A stretch of 9,657 nucleotides of DNA from Microbacteriaceae bacterium (GTDB lineage: Bacteria > Actinomycetota > Actinomycetes > Actinomycetales > Microbacteriaceae). The translations under genes and the position numbers were made by a program. The notes beneath the pieces are model-generated. The model did no database searches. It saw only the letters and a list, made by a program, of their open reading frames with translations, and was not told the DNA's origin. Location: positions 1 to 9,657 of the forward strand of contig JAGIAU010000066.1 in NCBI GenBank assembly GCA_017744755.1, in the 5' to 3' direction. This document shows, piece after piece, positions 5,518 through 9,657 of the stretch; position 1 is the first letter of the stretch, and the number at the start of each line of letters is the position of its first letter.

Positions 5518-5922
5518 TCAGACGACCGAGCCGGTCCACTTCTCGCCGGGGCCCTTGCCGGGCGGGTCGGCGATGGGGGAGGCCTCGCGGAAGGCGAGCT
5601 GGAGCGAGCGCAAGCCGTCGCGGATGGGACGGGCGTGCACGTCGGCGATCTCGGGCGCTGCGGCGGTGACGAGCCCGGCGAGGGCGTTGATGAGCTTGCG
5701 GGCCTCGTCGAGGTCGAGCTCCTGCGGGGCGTCGGGCCCCTCGCCGAGGCCGAGCTTCACGGCGGCGGCCGACATGAGGTGCACGCAGACCGTCATGATG
5801 AGCTCGACGGCCGGCACCTCGGCGATGTCGCGCGTGGCATCATCGATCGCGGCGTCGAGCGCCGCGTCGGCGGACGCGTCGACGGAGCCGACCGCCTCGG
5901 AATGAACGTTCTGGTCCGTCAT
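5518..5922 (-). CDS. DUF1844 family protein
   Basis: This small soluble 134-residue protein of unknown function has the family's hallmark segment, VELIMTVCVHLMSAAAVKLGL (39-59), followed by LDLDEARKLINALAGLVTAAAPE (69-91). The segment is helical and mildly amphipathic and is not a convincing membrane anchor. Residues 1-35 are acidic and low in complexity, and the tail (112-134) is Pro/Gly-rich. The start ATG at 5922 has only a weak purine-rich stretch (AGAGAGA) before it. It lies divergent from infC with the two starts about 220 bp apart; a TAGCCT hexamer on the minus strand (6013-6008) could be its -10, which would make its leader antisense to the infC leader. Proximity to infC in this lineage hints at a link to translation, but nothing in the sequence shows it. 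Confidence 0.85.
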   Translation of the reverse strand: MTDQNVHSEAVGSVDASADAALDAAIDDATRDIAEVPAVELIMTVCVHLMSAAAVKLGLGEGPDAPQELDLDEARKLINALAGLVTAAAPEIADVHARPIRDGLRSLQLAFREASPIADPPGKGPGEKWTGSVV

Positions 5923-5931
5923 CGGTCTCTC

Positions 5932-5940
5932 TGCTAAGCT
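5932..5940 (+). promoter_or_regulatory. Extended -10 promoter of the infC operon
   Basis: TGCTAAGCT is an extended -10 (TGnTAnnnT). The predicted transcription start is 5947, which is exactly the first base of a stable hairpin. No convincing -35 is seen, as expected for an extended -10 promoter. Confidence 0.6.
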
Positions 5941-6068
5941 TGTGCGGTCATTCGGGCGCGAGCCCGCATGACAGGGAAGCGGAGATCACTCCCACCGGCG
6001 CCATCCAAGGCTAACCGGTCGTTGCACTCCGTCGGCTCGCGCAGGGCCGGCAGCTGTAAGGGTGCGAG

Positions 6069-6122
6069 ATGGCGTTCACCATGCCATCGGAATCGCAGCG
6101 CTCCGCGGACCGCATCCAGTAG
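6069..6122 (+). CDS. Possible 17-codon upstream ORF in the infC leader
   Basis: The ORF runs from ATG at 6069 to TAG at 6120-6122 and encodes MAFTMPSESQRSADRIQ. AAGGG (6058-6062) is six bases before its ATG, a good ribosome binding site. It is in frame with infC and ends 18 bases before the infC start. Its translation would disrupt the hairpins around 6036-6087 and bring ribosomes close to the infC start. It may equally be a chance ORF, since the peptide has no recognisable stalling motif. Confidence 0.35.
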   Translation: MAFTMPSESQRSADRIQ

Positions 6123-6128
6123 TCCTAC

Positions 6129-6135
6129 GAAGGAG
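6129..6135 (+). promoter_or_regulatory. Ribosome binding site that decides the ATC start of infC
   Basis: GAAGGAG lies five bases before ATC at 6141. From the in-frame TAG at 6120 up to 6141 there is no ATG, GTG, TTG or CTG, so the non-canonical ATC is the only start compatible with this site and with the full IF3 N-terminus. Confidence 0.85.
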
Positions 6136-6140
6136 CCAGC

Positions 6141-6764
6141 ATCAGCGATCCGCGCACCAATGACCGCATCCGCGTCCCCGAGGTCCGCCTCGTCGGAGCC
6201 GCGGGCGAGCAGGTCGGCGTCGTCCCCATCGAGGTCGCCCTGCGCCTCGCCCGGGAGGCGGAACTCGACCTCGTGGAGGTCGCGCCCAACTCGAAGCCTC
6301 CCGTCGTCAAGATCATGGACTTCGGGAAGTTCAAGTACGAGGAGGCGCGGAAGGCCAAGGAGGCCAGGCGCAACCAGGCGAACACGGTCCTCAAGGAGGT
6401 CCGCTTCCGCCTCAAGATCGACACGCACGACTACGAGACGAAGCGGAAGCACGCGATCGAGTTCCTCCAGCAGGGGGACAAGGTCAAGGCGATGATCCTT
6501 TTCCGGGGCCGCGAGCAGTCGCGTCCGGACGCGGGCGTGCGACTGCTCGGGCGGTTCGCGGAGGAGGTCGCCGAGTACGGCTCGGTGGAGTCCAGCCCGC
6601 AGATCGACGGGCGGAACATGGTGATGATCATCGGTCCGCTCAAGAACAAGGCCACGGTGAAGGCGGAGCAGGTCGCGGCGAAGGCCGCGACCAAGGAGGC
6701 CGCCCGCGCCGAGAAGACCGCCCCGGCGGAGAACGAGACGCAGACCGCCGAGTCTGCCGAATAA
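6141..6764 (+). CDS. infC: Translation initiation factor IF-3, with ATC start
   Basis: IF3 binds the 30S subunit, blocks premature 50S joining and enforces start-codon and initiator-tRNA selection. It is 207 residues. The N-domain has SDPRTNDRIRVPEVRLVGAAGEQVG (2-26) and LDLVEVAPNSKPPVVKIMDFGKFKYE, then a lysine-rich linker, then the C-domain with VRFRLKIDTHDYETKRKHAIEFLQQGDKVK, MILFRGREQSRPD and QIDGRNMVMIIGP. A charged Ala/Glu/Lys tail of about 30 residues follows. The first ordinary start in frame (GTG at 6273) would delete 44 conserved residues, so ATC at 6141 is chosen. A weak AUU or AUC start lets IF3 repress its own synthesis, as known for E. coli infC (AUU), and the same autoregulation is likely here. 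rpmI follows after ten bases. Confidence 0.96.
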   Translation: MSDPRTNDRIRVPEVRLVGAAGEQVGVVPIEVALRLAREAELDLVEVAPNSKPPVVKIMDFGKFKYEEARKAKEARRNQANTVLKEVRFRLKIDTHDYETKRKHAIEFLQQGDKVKAMILFRGREQSRPDAGVRLLGRFAEEVAEYGSVESSPQIDGRNMVMIIGPLKNKATVKAEQVAAKAATKEAARAEKTAPAENETQTAESAE

Positions 6765-6774
6765 GAGGGAAGAG

Positions 6775-6969
6775 ATGCCGAAGCAGAAGACGCACTCCGG
6801 TGCGAAGAAGCGTTTCAAGGTGACCGGCTCCGGCAAGGTCATGAAGCAGCAGGCGGGCATGCGCCACAACCTCGAGGTCAAGTCCTCGAAGCGCAAGCGC
6901 TCGCTCAACCAGGACCAGGTGCTCGCGCCGGCCGACCAGAAGGTCATCAAGGGCCTGCTGGGCAAGTGA
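6775..6969 (+). CDS. rpmI: 50S ribosomal protein bL35
   Basis: This small basic protein of the large subunit has 64 residues, the normal length. The signature MPKQKTHSGAKKRFKVTGSGKV (about residues 1-22), the basic stretch HNLEVKSSKRKRSL (31-44) and the end VIKGLLGK are all present. GAGGGA just upstream gives a good ribosome binding site. It lies ten bases after infC and 29 bases before rplT, in the conserved infC-rpmI-rplT operon. Confidence 0.98.
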   Translation: MPKQKTHSGAKKRFKVTGSGKVMKQQAGMRHNLEVKSSKRKRSLNQDQVLAPADQKVIKGLLGK

Positions 6970-6998
6970 GCTGACGGAAGACTTAGGAGAACACCGAA

Positions 6999-7379
6999 AT
7001 GGCACGCGTCAAGAACGCCATCAACTCGCTCAAGAAGCGCCGCACCACCCTCGAGCGCGCCTCGGGCTACCGCGGCACGCGCTCGCGCCTCTACTCGCAG
7101 GCCAAGCAGCAGCTCCTGCACTCGCACGTCTACGCGTACCGGGACCGCCGCGCGAAGAAGGGCGAGTTCCGCGCCCTCTGGATCCAGCGCATCAACGCGG
7201 CCGCCCGTGCCGAGGGCCTGACGTACAACCGCTTCATCCAGGGCCTCGGCCTCGCCGGTATCGAGGTCGACCGCCGCATCCTCGCGGAGCTCGCGGTCAA
7301 CGACGCCCCCACGTTCGCGACGCTCGTCGCCGCGGCGAAGGCGGCCCTCCCGGCCGACGTGAACGCGCCCCGCGCGTAG
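6999..7379 (+). CDS. rplT: 50S ribosomal protein bL20
   Basis: This 23S rRNA-binding protein is needed early in 50S assembly and in several bacteria also represses this operon. It is 126 residues. The N-terminal half is the long basic helix region (ARVKNAINSLKKRRTTLERASGYRGTRSRLYSQAKQQ), and the globular part has RDRRAKKGEFRALWIQRINAAARAEGLTYNRFI and VDRRILAELAVNDAPTFATLV. The C-terminal ADVNAPRA makes it a little longer than the usual 117-120. AGGAG at 6985-6989 is nine bases before the ATG. The SDR gene follows 19 bases later without an obvious terminator. Confidence 0.98.
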   Translation: MARVKNAINSLKKRRTTLERASGYRGTRSRLYSQAKQQLLHSHVYAYRDRRAKKGEFRALWIQRINAAARAEGLTYNRFIQGLGLAGIEVDRRILAELAVNDAPTFATLVAAAKAALPADVNAPRA

Positions 7380-7398
7380 CGCTCCTCGGAGTCCAGCA

Positions 7399-8226
7399 AT
7401 GCACCTGACCGGCGCTCGTGTCCTCATCACGGGCGCCGGTTCCGGTCTCGGGCGCCGGATGGCGCTGGAGGCCGCGGGCCTGGGCGCCGAGCTCGTCGTC
7501 TGGGATCTGAACGCCCTCGCCGGCGAGCGGGTCGCGGAGGAGATCCGCACCCTCGGCGGCCGGGCGTCGGCGCAGGCCGTCGACGTGACCGACTCCGGAG
7601 CCGTCTCGTCCGCGGCCGAGGAGGCCGGCGCGGTGGACGTGCTGATCAACAATGCCGGCGTCGTGACCGGCAAGCGCCTCCTGGAGGCGAGCGAGGCGCA
7701 GATCCGCCGCACCTTCGAGGTGAACGCGCTCGCGCTGTACTGGACGACCCGCGCGTTCCTGCCGGGCATGCTCGAGCGGGGGCGCGGCAAGGTCGTGACG
7801 ATCGCCTCCGCCGCGGGCCTCATCGGCGTCGCGAAGCAGACCGACTACTCCGCGTCGAAGTGGGCCGCGATGGGGTTCGCCGAGTCGCTGCGCGCCGAGC
7901 TGCGCAAGGACCGCGCGCCCGTCTCGACGCTCGTCGTGGCGCCGTACTACATCGACACGGGCATGTTCGACGGGGTGCGGACGAAGTGGCCGCTCGTCCT
8001 GCCGATCCTGCAGGAGCGGGACGTCGCGCGTCGCGTCGTCGACGCGATCGAGCGCGACCGGCTGCAGCTCGTCATGCCGCCGTTCCTGCGCGTCCAGCCC
8101 ATCGGCCGCATGCTCCCGGTCGTCGCCTGGGACTGGCTCGCCGACCTCCTCGGCGTCAACGACACGATGGACGAGTTCACCGGCCGGCAAGCAGTCGAGC
8201 ACCAGGAGCGCACGCCGCAGCCCTAG
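7399..8226 (+). CDS. Classical short-chain dehydrogenase/reductase, SDR16C-like
   Basis: This 275-residue NAD(P)-dependent oxidoreductase has a Rossmann glycine motif TGAGSGLG (11-18), Asp36 at the end of the second strand (VVWDLN, favouring NAD over NADP), DVTD (62-65), NNAG (84-87), catalytic Ser137, Tyr150 and Lys154 (YSASK), and Asn109. The segments INNAGVVTGK, VTIASAAGL and YYIDTGMFDGVRTK and the tail DTMDEFTGRQ recall the retinol / 17-beta-hydroxysteroid dehydrogenase group (SDR16C), which acts on hydrophobic alcohols. The real substrate cannot be told. GGAG at 7388-7391 is seven bases before the ATG. The short gap after rplT suggests read-through from the ribosomal operon. The stop codon TAG is part of the TAGGCT box of the next gene. 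Confidence 0.92.
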   Translation: MHLTGARVLITGAGSGLGRRMALEAAGLGAELVVWDLNALAGERVAEEIRTLGGRASAQAVDVTDSGAVSSAAEEAGAVDVLINNAGVVTGKRLLEASEAQIRRTFEVNALALYWTTRAFLPGMLERGRGKVVTIASAAGLIGVAKQTDYSASKWAAMGFAESLRAELRKDRAPVSTLVVAPYYIDTGMFDGVRTKWPLVLPILQERDVARRVVDAIERDRLQLVMPPFLRVQPIGRMLPVVAWDWLADLLGVNDTMDEFTGRQAVEHQERTPQP

Positions 8227-8229
8227 GCT
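8224..8229 (+). promoter_or_regulatory. -10 of a predicted leaderless promoter for the SpoU-family gene
   Basis: TAGGCT overlaps the SDR stop codon and ends seven bases before GTG at 8237. The alternative GTG at 8231 would be only one base from the hexamer and could not be on the transcript. No Shine-Dalgarno is present for either. Confidence 0.55.
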
Positions 8230-8236
8230 GGTGGCC

Positions 8237-9031
8237 GTGATCGACAACCCGCGCAGTCCGCGGGTGCGCGCCGTCGCGAAGCTCGCGAAGCGCGACGGCC
8301 GGCGCGAGACGGGCCGGTTCCTGCTCGAGGGGCCGCAGGCGGTCGGCGAGGCGCTCGCGTTCCGCGCGGGCCTGCTCGCCGAGGTGTACGCGACGAAGGC
8401 GGCGATCGAGCGGCACGCCGACCTCGCGAGGGCGGCCGAGCAGGCGCACGTCGAGATCGCCGCCGTGACGGAGAAGGTGCTCGAGGCGATGGCCGACACC
8501 GTGACGCCGCAGGGCGTCGTCGCCGTCGCCGAGCAGTTCCCCTCGACGCTCGAGGAGGTCGTCGCGCTGCGGCCGCGGCTCGTCGCCGTGCTCGAGGAGA
8601 TCCGGGATCCGGGGAACGCCGGCACCATCCTGCGCGCGGCCGACGCGGCCGGGGCGGACGCCGTCGTGTTCTCCGGCCAGACCGTCGACCCCTACCACCC
8701 GAAGGTCGTGCGGGCGACGACCGGCTCGCTCTTCCACGTCCCGCACGTCGTCGGCGTCACGCTCGCCGAGACGGCCGAGGCGCTGCGCGCCGCGGGCCTG
8801 CAGGTCCTCGCCGCCGACGTGTCCGGCGACGACCTGCTGGAGGCGCGGCCGGACCTCGCGAAGCCCACGGCATGGGTCTTCGGCAACGAGGCGAGGGGGC
8901 TGGACGCGGAACGTCTGGCGCTCGCCGACCGCGCGCTCCGACTGCCCATCTACGGCCAGGCGGAGTCGCTCAACCTCGCGACGGCGGCGAGCGTGTGCCT
9001 GTACGAATCCGCCTTCGCGCAACGCGCGTGA
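8237..9031 (+). CDS. SpoU/TrmH-family RNA 2'-O-ribose methyltransferase
   Basis: This is a SAM-dependent SPOUT (trefoil-knot) enzyme that methylates ribose 2'-OH in rRNA or tRNA. With the start at GTG 8237 it has 264 residues. The N-terminal substrate-binding domain (1-100) contains LAKRDGRRETGRFLLEGPQAVGEAL, typical of the RlmB/TsnR-like branch. The SPOUT domain carries motif 1 (EEIRDPGNAGTILRAADAAG, 120-139, Asn127 and Arg133), motif 2 (VFGNEARGL, 214-222) and motif 3 (LPIYGQAESLNLATAASVCLYE, 236-257, Ser244 and Asn246). GTG at 8231 would add only two residues but lies too close to the promoter. In this lineage the gene normally precedes pheST, which would lie beyond the window. The modified nucleotide is unknown. 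Confidence 0.93.
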   Translation: MIDNPRSPRVRAVAKLAKRDGRRETGRFLLEGPQAVGEALAFRAGLLAEVYATKAAIERHADLARAAEQAHVEIAAVTEKVLEAMADTVTPQGVVAVAEQFPSTLEEVVALRPRLVAVLEEIRDPGNAGTILRAADAAGADAVVFSGQTVDPYHPKVVRATTGSLFHVPHVVGVTLAETAEALRAAGLQVLAADVSGDDLLEARPDLAKPTAWVFGNEARGLDAERLALADRALRLPIYGQAESLNLATAASVCLYESAFAQRA

Positions 9032-9051
9032 AACACGTTTCTGAGTAGAGT
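9030..9051 (+). promoter_or_regulatory. Predicted promoter with an inverted repeat upstream of the DUF2510 gene
   Basis: TAGAGT (9046-9051) is a plausible -10 with a start near 9058. Directly upstream GAAAC-AC-GTTTC (9030-9041) is a perfect 5-2-5 inverted repeat lying in the -10/-35 spacer, where a repressor could bind. It overlaps the stop of the SpoU gene. No clear -35. Confidence 0.4.
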
Positions 9052-9085
9052 GGGCCGGGCGGACGAGACCGAGGAGGTTGTGCGC

Positions 9086-9613
9086 GTGACGGATTCCAAC
9101 GGAGGACAGTCCGAGTACGAGCGACTGCTCTCGCAGATCGGCTGGGACTCGAAGGGCCAGGAGGCCGTGCCCCCGCCCGCCGCCGCTCCCGCCGAGCCCG
9201 CGCTTCCCGCCTGGCCGGCGTCCGTCGAACCGGCGCAGCCGGCCGATGCCCTCGCAGCCGAGCCCGTCTCGGAGGAGTGGGACGAGGACGACATCGAGCT
9301 CACCGAGGCCGAGGCGACGATCGCCCCGAACTCCGACGAGGTGGCGGACCCCGCTCCAGCGGTGCCCGAGGAGCCCTCGCCCGTGCACCCGCATGTGCAG
9401 GTCGCCTCGGCGGCGCCGCTGCCTGAGGCCGGCTGGTACCCGGACCCGCACAACCCCGCGAACTACCGCTGGTGGGACGGCACCGCCTGGACCGACGCGG
9501 TCCACTCCGTGCTGCGCAACGACACCCGCTACCAGCCGGGCAGCTCGACGCAGGCGCGCAAGGACGTCCGGGGCGCGATCCGCGGCCTCGCCGACGACCT
9601 CGGCAAGCAGTAG
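9086..9613 (+). CDS. DUF2510 domain protein
   Basis: This soluble, acidic 175-residue protein has no membrane helix. Residues 1-21 (MTDSNGGQSEYERLLSQIGWD) are a short ordered head. Residues 25-110 are Pro/Ala/Glu-rich and surely disordered. The DUF2510 motif AGWYPDPHNPANYRWWDGTAWTD (about 115-137) has the family's tryptophans. The tail is basic and helical (QARKDVRGAIRGLADDLGKQ). DUF2510 is common in actinobacterial envelope and signalling proteins, usually beside membrane helices that are missing here. The start GTG 9086 is preferred because GAGGAGG (9071-9077) is eight bases upstream; GTG at 9080 is too close and the in-frame GTG at 9050 precedes the predicted transcription start. Function unknown. 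Confidence 0.85.
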   Translation: MTDSNGGQSEYERLLSQIGWDSKGQEAVPPPAAAPAEPALPAWPASVEPAQPADALAAEPVSEEWDEDDIELTEAEATIAPNSDEVADPAPAVPEEPSPVHPHVQVASAAPLPEAGWYPDPHNPANYRWWDGTAWTDAVHSVLRNDTRYQPGSSTQARKDVRGAIRGLADDLGKQ

Positions 9614-9642
9614 CGCTTCACTCGCCTTCGGCTCGCTCAGCG
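9614..9642 (-). repeat. Diverged, inverted copy of the dispersed repeat
   Basis: Read on the minus strand this element follows the same order of blocks as the copy at 4470-4497 (TGAGCGAGC, GAAG, CGAGT, GAAG) with single-base insertions and losses. It starts immediately after the DUF2510 stop. Confidence 0.5.
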
Positions 9643-9646
9643 AGCC
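9630..9646 (+). terminator. Candidate terminator hairpin after the DUF2510 gene
   Basis: GGCTCGC (9630-9636) and GCGAGCC (9640-9646) form a perfect 7-bp stem with a TCA loop, 17 bases after the stop. No U-tract follows, so it is either a U-less actinobacterial terminator or just the structure of the overlapping repeat. Confidence 0.4.
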
Positions 9647-9657
9647 AGCGACGATGG

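Larger units (their letters stand above)
5947..6140 (+). promoter_or_regulatory. Structured 5' leader of infC-rpmI-rplT
   Basis: About 194 nt precede the infC start. Visible structures are a 5'-terminal hairpin (GTCAT 5947-5951 / ATGAC 5968-5972 continuing as CGGGC 5953-5957 / GCCCG 5962-5966 with a GCGA tetraloop), GGAG/CTCC (5981-5992), and ACCGG 5994-5998 / CCGGT 6015-6019 with an inner GCC/GGC. Further on are CTCGC 6036-6040 / GCGAG 6064-6068, and ATGGC 6069-6073 / GCCAT 6083-6087 over the start of a short upstream ORF. TCCT (6123-6126) can pair with AGGA (6131-6134) of the infC ribosome binding site. In other bacteria IF3 or bL20 controls this operon through its leader. This RNA does not look like the L20 leader classes I know, so control here is inferred from structure only. 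Confidence 0.55.

Noticed and set aside
5306..5937. Plus-strand open frames through the convergent gap and antisense to DUF1844
   Set aside because: No ribosome binding sites, biased composition, and they run through the nested inverted repeat. DUF1844 on the other strand has a recognisable family motif.
5934..7823. Minus-strand open frame of 629 codons opposite infC-rpmI-rplT and the SDR gene
   Set aside because: The opposite strand encodes four complete known proteins. This frame shows only low-complexity Arg/Leu/Asp sequence.
8177..9505. Minus-strand open frame of 442 codons opposite the SpoU and DUF2510 genes
   Set aside because: It is a shadow of the SpoU-family coding sequence, with no family motif and no start signals.
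1..9657. Novel defence system, prophage or mobile island
   Set aside because: All genes are housekeeping or common actinobacterial families with uniform composition. No integrase, transposase, toxin-antitoxin pair or attachment site is seen.

Overview
The window is a very GC-rich chromosomal segment from an actinobacterium, most likely a member of Microbacteriaceae or a close relative. This rests on three things: the PriA-type (HisA/TrpF) isomerase, the gene order his cluster / SseB-like / DUF1844 / infC-rpmI-rplT / SpoU methyltransferase, and the many GTG starts with TANNNT -10 boxes six or seven bases upstream. I see no phage, insertion sequence, CRISPR array, tRNA or rRNA. It reads as core genome.

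Left edge (1-629): the 5' part of lexA runs leftwards off the window. It diverges from a small membrane-anchored LysM protein (630-986). The 251-bp spacer holds two face-to-face promoters, each with a LexA-box-like palindrome over its -10. This matches the lexA / SOS division-inhibitor arrangement known from Bacillus (yneA), Mycobacterium (Rv2719c) and Corynebacterium (divS).

Histidine block (987-4424): hisC, hisB and hisH are packed head to tail, followed by priA (hisA). A convergent PQ-loop/SemiSWEET-like membrane gene sits between hisH and priA and overlaps the hisH 3' end. No hisD, hisF or hisI is in view. hisC, hisB and the PQ-loop gene each have a -10-like hexamer placed so that transcription would start on or next to the GTG codon (leaderless mRNA); priA has a very short leader.

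Middle (4425-5940): an SseB-domain protein follows priA, with a dispersed repeat supplying part of its ribosome binding site. It converges with a DUF1844 gene across a 216-bp non-coding gap. The gap contains a striking nested inverted repeat (16-bp perfect arms around a second 8-bp inverted repeat).

Translation block (5935-7379): infC, rpmI and rplT (IF3, bL35, bL20) form an operon. infC must start at a rare ATC codon. It is preceded by an extended -10 promoter and a roughly 194-nt leader with a 5'-terminal hairpin, further stem-loops and a 17-codon upstream ORF. An SDR oxidoreductase is appended 19 nt after rplT.

Right edge (8224-9657): a SpoU/TrmH-type RNA methyltransferase with a probable leaderless start, then a DUF2510 protein with its own promoter, then a third, inverted copy of the dispersed repeat that includes a 7-bp hairpin.

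The most rewarding places to look are the lexA/LysM switch, the infC leader with its ATC start, the nested inverted repeat at 5344-5413, and the series of leaderless promoters.
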